NCBI GenBank assembly: GCA_045132055.1
Contig: JBGURP010000058.1
Location: 1 to 7,126 of the forward strand
DNA length: 7,126 nt
Origin: F23-D06 sp045132055
Lineage (GTDB): Bacteria > Bacteroidota > Bacteroidia > Bacteroidales > WCHB1-69
Direction: 5' to 3'
The first letter of the stretch is position 1, and each line of letters begins with the position of its first letter. The notes below the pieces were generated by a model. It was not told the DNA's origin. It ran no database searches and worked only from the letters and a program-made list of their open reading frames with translations. Shown here piece after piece: positions 1-5,575 of the stretch. The translations under genes and the position numbers were made by a program.

Positions 1-584
1 CCCATACTCAGGTGGTTGAAGTCTTCACTCTCGTCAAAGCAACCGTCCTTCAGCGTCAGGTAGGTGCGGCGCACGAGGTCAAATTCACTGGCCACCTGTT
101 CCATGTCATCAGTGAGCGAGGCCATTGCCATCACGCCACAGACGCGAATGTGGGGGTAGCAGGTCAACAGGCCGTCATCGGCAGCCTGGAGCACTTCATC
201 AACACTAAATCCGCTCTTGGTCTCCTCCTGAGCCACATGCAGTTGCAGCAGCACCTCGACTGTGCGGTCGATACGCGCGGCTTCTTTCTCGATAAGTTTG
301 AGCAGTTCCACACTGTCAACACTCTCGATAACAGTCACATGGGGCATAATGGCGCGCACCTTGTTCTTCTGCAGGTGCCCGATGAAGTGCCACCGGATAT
401 CGGCAGGCAATTGAGGTGCTTTGGCAACAAGCTCTTGAGCCCGGTTTTCGCCGAAGAGGCGTTGACCGGCTTCATAGGCCTCGGCCAATTCCTCAACGGG
501 ATGAAACTTGGACACAGCTACAAGCTGCACGCCTTCAGGAAGTTGCGCGGTGAAATTCTCGATGTTCTCTTTGATGCTTGACAT
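1..584 (-). CDS. yggS: YggS/PROSC-family pyridoxal-phosphate homeostasis protein (3' end beyond window)
   Basis: 194 codons are readable from ATG at 584; the C-terminus runs off the left edge. The translation shows the family landmarks in order: VAVSK with the PLP-binding lysine (K26), FGENRAQE (44-51), WHFIGHLQKNK (65-75), a KSGF motif, a CGVMAMAS strand, and HLSMG, the start of the conserved LSMGMS phosphate-binding segment, exactly at the edge. Family members are about 220-240 residues, so some 30 residues are probably missing. The family is a single-domain cytosolic TIM-barrel that binds PLP without known catalysis and buffers B6 vitamers. The start is 10 bp after the stop of the DUF4494 gene, so the two are almost certainly cotranscribed. 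Identification is firm; only the end is unknown. Confidence 0.93.
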   Translation of the reverse strand, partial: MSSIKENIENFTAQLPEGVQLVAVSKFHPVEELAEAYEAGQRLFGENRAQELVAKAPQLPADIRWHFIGHLQKNKVRAIMPHVTVIESVDSVELLKLIEKEAARIDRTVEVLLQLHVAQEETKSGFSVDEVLQAADDGLLTCYPHIRVCGVMAMASLTDDMEQVASEFDLVRRTYLTLKDGCFDESEDFNHLSM

Positions 585-594
585 GGATGCTGAT

Positions 595-1074
595 TTATGC
601 TTTATTCTGTGCCTTTTGACGGGCTTCACGGTCGGCGCGAGTCTCATCGAGGTCGGCAGGGAAGACATCCATCAGGGGAGTCTCGGTGATGGATGCGATC
701 TCAAAGTCGGCCATAGTGTCGTGCATGCCCTCCATGAAGGTGGCTAGCGCACCTTTCAGGTCACTGGCCTGCACGAGTTGGTAGGTAGCGGTTCGCTTCT
801 CAACGGCTGTCTTCTCATCGATCGTGATGAAGTTGGTTTTTACCTTATACCAGCGGTCGCCGGCGTCATTATAAAATATGTCGCTCAGATTCACGCGCTT
901 GACAGCGTCAACTTTGAACTCGCCGCTGATGTAGGGTTGCATTTTGTCGGTAATACGTGCCTCGGCCTCGGTAAACGACAGGGCATCAACCAGATAGGGT
1001 TCAGAAACGGTTTTCAGCACTCCGTTTTCCATCATGCGGTCATACTTTACTTTGCATTCAAACCACTGTGACAT
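595..1074 (-). CDS. DUF4494 domain-containing protein (function unknown)
   Basis: A 159-residue soluble protein without signal peptide or membrane segment. It begins MSQWFECKVKYD and has a central FKVDAVKRVNLSDIF strand region, a W-Y-K-V-K strand near residue 77, and a charged C-terminal tail rich in D, E, R and K. I recognise it as the Bacteroidota-restricted DUF4494 family, which spans nearly the whole protein; no function has been established. It is probably an alpha+beta fold, judging from alternating hydrophobic strands and a helix around ALATFMEGMHDTMADF. The gene is first in a unit with yggS, separated by 10 bp, which is the only functional hint (possible link to PLP or amino-acid metabolism; inference). 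A-rich sequence precedes the ATG, with no Shine-Dalgarno, as usual in this phylum. Confidence 0.88.
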   Translation of the reverse strand: MSQWFECKVKYDRMMENGVLKTVSEPYLVDALSFTEAEARITDKMQPYISGEFKVDAVKRVNLSDIFYNDAGDRWYKVKTNFITIDEKTAVEKRTATYQLVQASDLKGALATFMEGMHDTMADFEIASITETPLMDVFPADLDETRADREARQKAQNKA

Positions 1075-1138
1075 AGTTATATGATGTTATGATTTTAAAG
1101 TAATTGTTTAAAAAATATTGTGGTAAATAGACAATTTT

Positions 1139-1152
1139 GGGTCAATTGACCC
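1139..1152. promoter_or_regulatory. Perfect 14-bp palindrome, possible operator upstream of DUF4494-yggS
   Basis: GGGTCAATTGACCC is its own reverse complement over all 14 bases. It lies 65-78 bp upstream of the DUF4494 start codon and 11 bp from the hairpin that ends the neighbouring unit. It has no loop and no following T-run, so it does not look like a terminator. Position and symmetry suit binding of a dimeric regulator. No TAnnTTTG element is exact in this gap; the nearest, TATTTTTT on the minus strand (about 1110-1117), is one mismatch away. Function is inferred from symmetry only. Confidence 0.4.
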
Positions 1153-1163
1153 GTACAAATAAT

Positions 1164-1197
1164 CTGTCGATGAAGCAGCCTAATGCTTCATCGACAG
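1164..1197 (-). terminator. Terminator hairpin of the deoD/flavoprotein unit
   Basis: Perfect 14-bp stem: CTGTCGATGAAGCA (1164-1177) pairs with TGCTTCATCGACAG (1184-1197) around a 6-base loop. It starts 5 bp past the stop of the minus-strand flavoprotein gene. On the minus strand the following bases are ATTATTTGT, so the U-tract is weak. The stem is nevertheless long, and the place is right for a 3' end. The hairpin may act by RNA stabilisation as much as by intrinsic termination. Confidence 0.65.
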
Positions 1198-1202
1198 GAA
1201 TA

Positions 1203-2192
1203 TCACATTAAAGTTCTTCTTGAAATCATGGCCTCCATCGCCTGATTAATCAGCTGCCTACGCGAAGAATAATACTCATCAACAAAGCGCTCCATCACGA
1301 TAGCGACGGGTTCAATATCACGTCCCTTAAGCAGGCTGGCGGCTTGACCGATTTCTAGCTCACCGTTCTCCACATCGCCGTCAAAGATGCCGGTTTTCGT
1401 TTTGCCGATGCCGATGATTTCAAGCAGTTCTTCCTCGGAGGCGCCGCGATTCTCGGCTTCTTGTACCGCACTCTGGAATCCGTTCTTTACCAGGCGGGTA
1501 GGAGAGAGCTTCCTGAAGTGCAGCATGGTGTCACCCTCATCAAGGTTCAAGCATAAGCGCTTGAAATTCTCGTGGGCAGAGCTCTCTTGGGTGAGTGCAA
1601 ACAATGTGCCGATTTGGACACCGTCAGCACCCATGGCCTCTACGGCGAGCATGCCGTCACCGGTAGCGATGCCGCCAGCGGCGATGAGGGGCAGATTGGT
1701 GACGCGGCGCACGGCGGGAATCAGGCACATGGTTGTCGTTTCCTCTTTGCCATTGTGCCCGCCAGCCTCAAATCCCTCAGCAACAACAGCATCCACACCG
1801 GCTTGCTCGCACTTAGCTGCGAATGCCGCCGACGATACAACATGGGCTACCTTGATCTTGTGATCATGCAGCCAGCCCGTCCATTTCTTGGGGCTTCCGG
1901 CCGAAGTGAACACGATGGGGACTTTTTGCTCAGCAATGACTTCCATCAGTTCAGCAGCCTGGGGGCGCATCAGGGGCACGTTCACGCCAAAGTTATATGG
2001 TGTCTTCTCACGGCACTTGATAATGTGCTCGCGCAGCACCTCGGGAGTCATCGATCCGGCCCCGATAAGTCCTAGGCCGCCAGCATTGCTGACAGCAGCA
2101 GCGAGTTCCCATCCGCTGCACCACACCATACCTCCTGACACGATGGGATAATCAATGTCAAACAGGTCGGTGATCCTTGATTGCATTGCCAT
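1203..2192 (-). CDS. Nitronate monooxygenase / FabK-type FMN-dependent oxidoreductase
   Basis: A 329-residue cytosolic TIM-barrel flavoprotein. Landmarks: YPIVSGGMVW (15-24) and AAAVSNAGGLGLIG (31-44) at the N-terminal FMN site, EGFEAGGHNG (139-148) with H146 at the position of the active-site histidine of this superfamily, and IAAGGIATGDG followed by GADGVQIGTLF for FMN phosphate binding. These motifs are shared by 2-nitropropane dioxygenase/nitronate monooxygenase and by enoyl-ACP reductase II (FabK). The GGM-W and EAGGHNG context leans FabK-like, but the substrate cannot be settled from sequence, so no symbol is given. The start at 2192 is chosen because a strong GAGGAGG lies 7 bases upstream. 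The frame is open for 71 more residues, but these are Arg/His-rich, unlike the family, and would overlap deoD. It is 20 bp downstream of deoD and cotranscribed with it. Confidence 0.85.
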   Translation of the reverse strand: MAMQSRITDLFDIDYPIVSGGMVWCSGWELAAAVSNAGGLGLIGAGSMTPEVLREHIIKCREKTPYNFGVNVPLMRPQAAELMEVIAEQKVPIVFTSAGSPKKWTGWLHDHKIKVAHVVSSAAFAAKCEQAGVDAVVAEGFEAGGHNGKEETTTMCLIPAVRRVTNLPLIAAGGIATGDGMLAVEAMGADGVQIGTLFALTQESSAHENFKRLCLNLDEGDTMLHFRKLSPTRLVKNGFQSAVQEAENRGASEEELLEIIGIGKTKTGIFDGDVENGELEIGQAASLLKGRDIEPVAIVMERFVDEYYSSRRQLINQAMEAMISRRTLM

Positions 2193-2199
2193 ATTTGTT

Positions 2200-2206
2200 C
2201 CTCCTC
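2200..2206 (-). promoter_or_regulatory. Strong Shine-Dalgarno for the flavoprotein gene
   Basis: On the minus strand GAGGAGG sits 7 bases before the ATG at 2192. It decides this start over the longer in-frame ATG at 2405. Such a full match is uncommon in Bacteroidota, where most genes, including all the others here, show only A-rich leaders. Confidence 0.75.
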
Positions 2207-2212
2207 TTGGAT

Positions 2213-2923
2213 TTAAATGATGCCGAATGCCACATCCATCATTTGCGTGAAGTTGTTCTGGCGCTCTTCGGCCGTGGTCACCTCTCCGGTTATCAGCGAG
2301 TCGCTGATCGTGCACATGCACAGGGCGCGGGCGCCACTGCGTGCGGCGTTCATGTAGAGCGCGGGAGCTTCCATCTCTACGGCCAGAACACCCATCTTCT
2401 GCCACTGGGCGGTATCGGGGGTGTCATCGTAGAAGGTATCCGACGAATAGACATTGCCCACCTTGTAGCGGTAACCCAGTTCCTCGGCCTTCTCCACGGC
2501 TGCACGCAGCAGGTCGAAGTCGGCAATCGGTGCATAGATGCCGGGCAGGTGGAACTGCATGGCATAGGCGCTGTTGGTGCAGGCACCTTGGGCCATCACC
2601 AGGTCACCGATGTGCAGGTCGGGATGCATCGAACCAGCCGAGCCCACGCGGATGATGGTCTTTACATCATAGAAGTTGAACAACTCATAGGAGTAGATGC
2701 CGATCGAGGGAATACCCATGCCATGGCCCTGGACCGACACGCGTTTGCCCTTATAGGTGCCGGTGTAGCCCAGCATGCCGCGCACTTGGTTATAGAGGGT
2801 GGGGTTTTCCAGATAGCGTTCAGCCATCATCTTGGCGCGCAAGGGGTCGCCGGCCATAATCACGGTGGGTGCAATCTCGCCATACTTGGCGCCGATGTGC
2901 GGAGTAGGTGTTTTGTCTGCCAT
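2213..2923 (-). CDS. deoD: Purine nucleoside phosphorylase, DeoD type
   Basis: A 236-residue protein of the usual length for hexameric, bacterial-type PNP, aligning end to end with E. coli DeoD as I know it. It cleaves purine (deoxy)nucleosides with phosphate to base and (deoxy)ribose-1-phosphate in nucleoside salvage, in the cytosol. Active-site residues are all present: H9 (equivalent to H4), G25 and R29 in AGDPLR, R48 in VRGMLG, R92 and S95 in IIRVGSAG for phosphate, E183-M-E185 for ribose, and S207-D208 with the catalytic aspartate. The G-M-G-I-P-S stretch (68-73) is also intact. First gene of a unit that continues into the flavoprotein gene, from a promoter 42-49 bp upstream. A DeoD-like uridine phosphorylase is the only alternative; the D208 and VEMEA context favours PNP. 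Confidence 0.95.
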   Translation of the reverse strand: MADKTPTPHIGAKYGEIAPTVIMAGDPLRAKMMAERYLENPTLYNQVRGMLGYTGTYKGKRVSVQGHGMGIPSIGIYSYELFNFYDVKTIIRVGSAGSMHPDLHIGDLVMAQGACTNSAYAMQFHLPGIYAPIADFDLLRAAVEKAEELGYRYKVGNVYSSDTFYDDTPDTAQWQKMGVLAVEMEAPALYMNAARSGARALCMCTISDSLITGEVTTAEERQNNFTQMMDVAFGII

Positions 2924-2964
2924 AATTCAATATTTCATTAGATTTGTTGTAATGCGATTAACTG

Positions 2965-2972
2965 CAAAGGTA
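2965..2972 (-). promoter_or_regulatory. Bacteroidota -7 promoter element for deoD
   Basis: The minus strand reads TACCTTTG, an exact match to TAnnTTTG. It is 42 bp from the deoD start, implying a leader of about 35 nt. No convincing -33 TTTG is visible at the expected distance. Confidence 0.65.
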
Positions 2973-3159
2973 CTCAGTTTTTCTTGATTTTTCTCTTTTA
3001 GATTCAATAATTTTCTTGCAAGAATAAAAAATAGGTGAGAACACGACTACTTAGTGCCGTTTTTCAAATGATCATTCATAGTATCTGACTAAATAGGGCT
3101 TGTCTGATTTCTTTTTTCTCTTTTATCGGGTTGATTATGGCAATTACACAAATATTGAT

Positions 3160-3167
3160 TATATTTG
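3160..3167 (+). promoter_or_regulatory. Bacteroidota -7 promoter element for the DUF3784 gene
   Basis: TATATTTG matches TAnnTTTG exactly and ends 25 bp before the ATG, giving a leader of roughly 20 nt. It is embedded in an inverted repeat, CAAATAT (3149-3155) and ATATTTG (3161-3167). The 187 bp between this element and the divergent deoD promoter are AT-rich and hold nothing else I can name apart from a short palindrome AATGATCATT at 3067-3076. Confidence 0.6.
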
Positions 3168-3192
3168 CACATTGTTATAATTTATATAGTGT

Positions 3193-3486
3193 ATGAATTG
3201 GACCATTATTTGTTTTATGGTGTTGATGGTGGGGTTGGGAGTCCTCATCCTGTCAGGAAAGGGTGATGTCCTGATCGCGGGTTATAACACGGCGAGTAAG
3301 GAGGATCGCGAAAAAGTTAACATCAAGCGGGTCAGGCTGTTGGTCGCCGTTTTATTGTTCTTGTGTGGAGCGCTGATGCCCTTGCTGGCAATAGAACCGA
3401 TAGGGGGTATTGCCTTTGCTGCCATCATTTTTATCGCTTCTTTTGTCGTTGTATATCTGGCCAACACCTGGGCAATGAAAAAGTAA
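3193..3486 (+). CDS. DUF3784 domain-containing small membrane protein
   Basis: A 97-residue protein with three hydrophobic stretches, at about residues 4-20, 48-66 and 70-91. Between the first two is a cytoplasmic-looking segment LIAGYNTASKEDREKVNIKR (27-46), in which the GYN-x-x-S-x-E-(D/E) signature is the hallmark of DUF3784. Proteins of this family are short (around 100 residues), membrane embedded and common in Firmicutes and Bacteroidota; their function is not established. The start at 3193 fits the promoter just upstream. It appears to be a single-gene unit. The downstream neighbour is a degraded dockerin tail, with no strong hairpin directly after the stop, so readthrough to the terminator at 3762 is possible. 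Confidence 0.8.
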   Translation: MNWTIICFMVLMVGLGVLILSGKGDVLIAGYNTASKEDREKVNIKRVRLLVAVLLFLCGALMPLLAIEPIGGIAFAAIIFIASFVVVYLANTWAMKK

Positions 3487-3652
3487 AAAAGTCAGCATTT
3501 GCTATATTTTACCTTAATAATATTTGCTCTATTGGCGTTTCTGTTGTAATTGTGCGGCTCCTTTGGGTAAAATTAAATACACTCCCACAAACCAATGCTT
3601 AACCTCGCACGGTATCCGTCAAGTGTGCTTGATGTATACTAGGCTAGAAACT

Positions 3653-3733
3653 GATATGATAAACCATGATGATTCCGTCAACATTGCCGATGTGACGGCG
3701 CTGATCGACTATCTGCTGAGCGGTAACTGGTAA
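3653..3733 (+). pseudogene. Remnant C-terminus of a dockerin-like secreted protein
   Basis: The last ~26 codons before TAA at 3731 read D-M-I-N-H-D-D-S-V-N-I-A-D-V followed by a helix ALIDYLLSG and NW. This matches the calcium-loop and helix of the dockerin-like repeats in the intact gene at 5576-7021 (D-V-N-G-D-G-E-V-N-I-A-D-V, then a helix and LG). The loop has one extra codon, ATA at 3659-3661; without it the D1, N3, D5, N9 and D12 ligand positions line up. Upstream codons in frame (from 3524) do not resemble any protein I know, and no signal peptide is present. The typical Bacteroidota setting of such a repeat is the extreme C-terminus of a secreted protein, so the rest was probably deleted. 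A tiny functional peptide starting at ATG 3656 is possible but unlikely. Confidence 0.55.
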
Positions 3734-3761
3734 GAAATAACCGTTCGTACAAGATACTTAC

Positions 3762-3795
3762 AAAAGGCAGGCTTGACTCTCGAGCCTGCCTTTTT
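3762..3795 (+). terminator. Strong intrinsic terminator after the dockerin remnant
   Basis: GGCAGGCT (3766-3773) pairs with AGCCTGCC (3783-3790). The stem can extend inward by three more pairs (one G-U) to a 3-base loop. It is flanked by AAAA on the left and TTTTT on the right, so it could work in both directions. It lies 28 bp after the remnant's stop and probably served the lost gene; today it also insulates the YitT promoter. Confidence 0.85.
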
Positions 3796-3871
3796 GTGTC
3801 TTGTTACATTATTGATAAGGAACAAAAGGAGCAAATCATCAAACAATATGCGTTAATTGCAAAATAATGAG

Positions 3872-3879
3872 TAATTTTG
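3872..3879 (+). promoter_or_regulatory. Bacteroidota -7 promoter element for the YitT gene
   Basis: TAATTTTG fits TAnnTTTG exactly and ends 23 bp before ATG 3903. Because it lies inside the possible upstream start (ATG 3867), it argues that translation begins at 3903. It forms the right arm of an inverted repeat GCAAAA-N10-TTTTGC (3859-3880). Confidence 0.6.
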
Positions 3880-3902
3880 CGGCCAAATTAGAGAATGAGA
3901 AA

Positions 3903-4865
3903 ATGATTAAGATTAACCCCAAGAGAAAATTGTGGCAGGAAGTGCTTGCTTACACCCTGCTGGTTATCGGCAGCCTGCTATTCGCTGTCGGCGATGTGAT
4001 GTTTGTTAACCCTTACCTGATGGCACCTGGCGGCACCTATGGTCTGTCCAACGTGTTCAACACGCTGTGGCCGTGGAAGATTTCGCTTTACGCCATCTGC
4101 ATGGATATCCCCTTGCTCATCATCGGCACCTGGATATTGGGACCCAAGTTCGGCATCAAGACTATCGTCTCAACGGCCTTGATTTTCCTCTTTACATTTA
4201 TCCTGGAGAGCTGGTGGGGATATGATCCTGTCATTCACGATGGCGCCATCACCGCAACCGTCGATCCCTCGATGGTCAAGTCGATGGTCGAGATTCCCCA
4301 TCATGGCGGCTGGTTCCACCCCGACTATTTCCTGAACACGGTGGTTGCCGGCATCATCTACGGCGTGGCCATCGGTCTGATTTTCCGCTCTGGAGCTACC
4401 AGTGGCGGCTCGGACATCATCTCGATGATCCTGCACAAGTACACCAAGATTTCCCTGGGCACCCTCGTCATGATTGTCGATGGCATCATCACCCTGAGCA
4501 CGCTCGTCGCCTTTGGTGACATCCGTCTGCCCATTTATTCGATCATCATCATCTTCATCGAGGGCAAGGTGATCGACCTTGTTGTCGATGGTATGAAGAC
4601 CTACAAGACCATGTTCATCGTTACCGACGAGGCCGATGCCGTTCGCGACTACATCATCAACGACATCAAGCGCGGCGGCACCCTCATCGCCGGCACGGGA
4701 CTTTACAAGGGCACTGAGCGTAAGATGCTCTATGTCACCCTCGACCGTTCCGACATGATCAAGCTGCGTTCAGTCCTCTATCACATCGATCCCCGCGCGT
4801 TTGTCAACATTATGGAGAGCAGCGAGATCCTGGGCGAGGGCTTCCGTCGCCTGCCCCAGGAGTAA
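3903..4865 (+). CDS. YitT family membrane protein (DUF161 + DUF2179)
   Basis: 320 residues from ATG 3903. N-terminal integral membrane part (about 12-230) with hydrophobic segments near 14-35, 60-79, 85-101, 144-161, 184-203 and 208-227. It carries the family signatures APGGTYGLSN (41-50) and RSGATSGGSDIIS (162-174). The C-terminal DUF2179 domain (about 234-312) contains the typical RGGT-x-I-x-GTGLYKG turn (257-269) and is predicted cytoplasmic. YitT proteins are widespread; some are proposed transporters, but the substrate is not known. An extended loop at about 102-142, with H133, H134 and H139, separates two membrane segments. ATG 3867 is in frame, but the promoter element overlaps it, so 3903 is preferred. 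The next gene starts 45 bp downstream with no hairpin between, suggesting one transcript. Confidence 0.88.
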   Translation: MIKINPKRKLWQEVLAYTLLVIGSLLFAVGDVMFVNPYLMAPGGTYGLSNVFNTLWPWKISLYAICMDIPLLIIGTWILGPKFGIKTIVSTALIFLFTFILESWWGYDPVIHDGAITATVDPSMVKSMVEIPHHGGWFHPDYFLNTVVAGIIYGVAIGLIFRSGATSGGSDIISMILHKYTKISLGTLVMIVDGIITLSTLVAFGDIRLPIYSIIIIFIEGKVIDLVVDGMKTYKTMFIVTDEADAVRDYIINDIKRGGTLIAGTGLYKGTERKMLYVTLDRSDMIKLRSVLYHIDPRAFVNIMESSEILGEGFRRLPQE

Positions 4866-4910
4866 TGTGTTGCATCCAAGTTTTTATTCACCTTAAATTA
4901 TATACGACCA

Positions 4911-5342
4911 ATGAAAAAGATTGCAAAGACATTGCTGATGGTGCTGCTTGTGCTTGTAGTAGCAACATCGTGTGGCAAAGAAGAAGAAGAGCCTATCGGC
5001 AATTGGACCCCGATGAAATGGAAAGTTCCCGGCGACCTTGTCCGGATCCAAGAAGGTGTCTATCAGGTACCCTTGGCGGGAGGCTCTTATACATTCATCT
5101 GTGAGAACTATGTGCCTAGGATTGTATCACTCCACGAGAGCGGCCCCTATGTTACTTATGACACCCCATGCCTCGGTGATACCGTCTATGGTGAGTGGTG
5201 TAATGTGAAATGCGTGAATAAATATTTGACCATCACATTTAGTCCTACAACTGAGGAAGCTCCTCATGAGTTTGAGGTCACACTCCAATCAGGAGATGCC
5301 TTTTACCAATTTCTTTTCTATCAAAGGAAACGCTTGTACTAG
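4911..5342 (+). CDS. Small lipoprotein, probably surface exposed, possible BACON-like fold
   Basis: A 143-residue protein with a clear lipoprotein signal: MKKIAK, hydrophobic core 8-18, lipobox VATSC with acylated C21. After the cysteine comes GKEEEE. A K/acidic stretch there resembles the lipoprotein export signal of Bacteroidota that sends lipoproteins to the cell surface, so surface exposure is a reasonable inference. The mature part is all-beta in pattern. VPLAGGSYTF (53-62) and a final strand ending QFLFYQ (133-138) resemble the edges of BACON/Ig-like domains, but the central W-x-P motif is missing, so this is weak. Four further cysteines (64, 87, 97, 101) could form two disulfides. It follows the YitT gene by 45 bp and ends 22 bp before a terminator, so it is probably the last gene of that unit. 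No specific function can be assigned. Confidence 0.8.
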   Translation: MKKIAKTLLMVLLVLVVATSCGKEEEEPIGNWTPMKWKVPGDLVRIQEGVYQVPLAGGSYTFICENYVPRIVSLHESGPYVTYDTPCLGDTVYGEWCNVKCVNKYLTITFSPTTEEAPHEFEVTLQSGDAFYQFLFYQRKRLY

Positions 5343-5364
5343 ACACTCCCTGTCACCAGTAAAC

Positions 5365-5397
5365 AAAGAAAGAAGCTCCATCAGGCTTCTTTCTTTT
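5365..5397 (+). terminator. Terminator of the YitT-lipoprotein unit
   Basis: AAAGAAAGAAGC (5365-5376) pairs perfectly with GCTTCTTTCTTT (5385-5396) around an 8-base loop. The right arm is itself pyrimidine-rich and ends in TTTT. It lies 22 bp after the lipoprotein stop codon. Confidence 0.8.
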
Positions 5398-5492
5398 GTA
5401 TCTTATATCTCGCTGGGTAACTGCGTTCATTCACACAGAAGTGCAAATTATCGAATTTTATTAGAAAATGAGATTTAGGGCAAAAAAAGTGT

Positions 5493-5500
5493 TATTTTTG
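5493..5500 (+). promoter_or_regulatory. Bacteroidota -7 promoter element for the secreted multidomain protein
   Basis: TATTTTTG fits TAnnTTTG exactly and implies a leader of about 70 nt before ATG 5576. It is downstream of the in-frame ATG at 5468 and so rules that start out. It again forms the right arm of GCAAAA-N10-TTTTGC (5480-5501). Confidence 0.6.
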
Positions 5501-5575
5501 CACAATCAATTATTTTGCCTCGAAACTATCGGGTTGTGTGTTAAAACGTCGATTAACCAATTAATACATAACAAT

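Noticed and set aside
12..581. Plus-strand open frame of 189 codons at the left edge
   Set aside because: The minus strand encodes a clear YggS protein over the same bases; the plus frame is its mirror.
2193..2405. 71-residue N-terminal extension of the flavoprotein gene, overlapping deoD
   Set aside because: The residues are Arg/His-rich, unlike the family, which begins near MAMQSRITDLF. A strong SD sits before ATG 2192, and the extension lies antisense-in-frame to nothing but over the deoD coding region.
2177..2941. Plus-strand open frame of 254 codons across deoD
   Set aside because: It mirrors deoD on the other strand. The protein is rich in His and Gly with no recognisable motifs, while the minus-strand product is a complete DeoD.
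3067..3076. Palindrome AATGATCATT between the divergent deoD and DUF3784 promoters
   Set aside because: Only 10 bp, AT-rich and over 80 bp from either promoter element; expected by chance in such DNA.
3483..3512. Hairpin after the DUF3784 stop (GTAAAA...TTTTAC, with inner AGCA-TT-TGCT)
   Set aside because: The stems are short and AT-rich, and the inner and outer pairs are not in register, so this is not a convincing terminator.
3519..3526. AATATTTG as a promoter for the dockerin remnant
   Set aside because: One mismatch at an invariant position of TAnnTTTG, and no intact gene follows; too common in AT-rich DNA to call.
5468..5575. Longer N-terminus for the secreted protein (36 extra residues)
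   Set aside because: It would bury the signal peptide starting at MKKFTLLF, and it begins upstream of the TATTTTTG promoter element.
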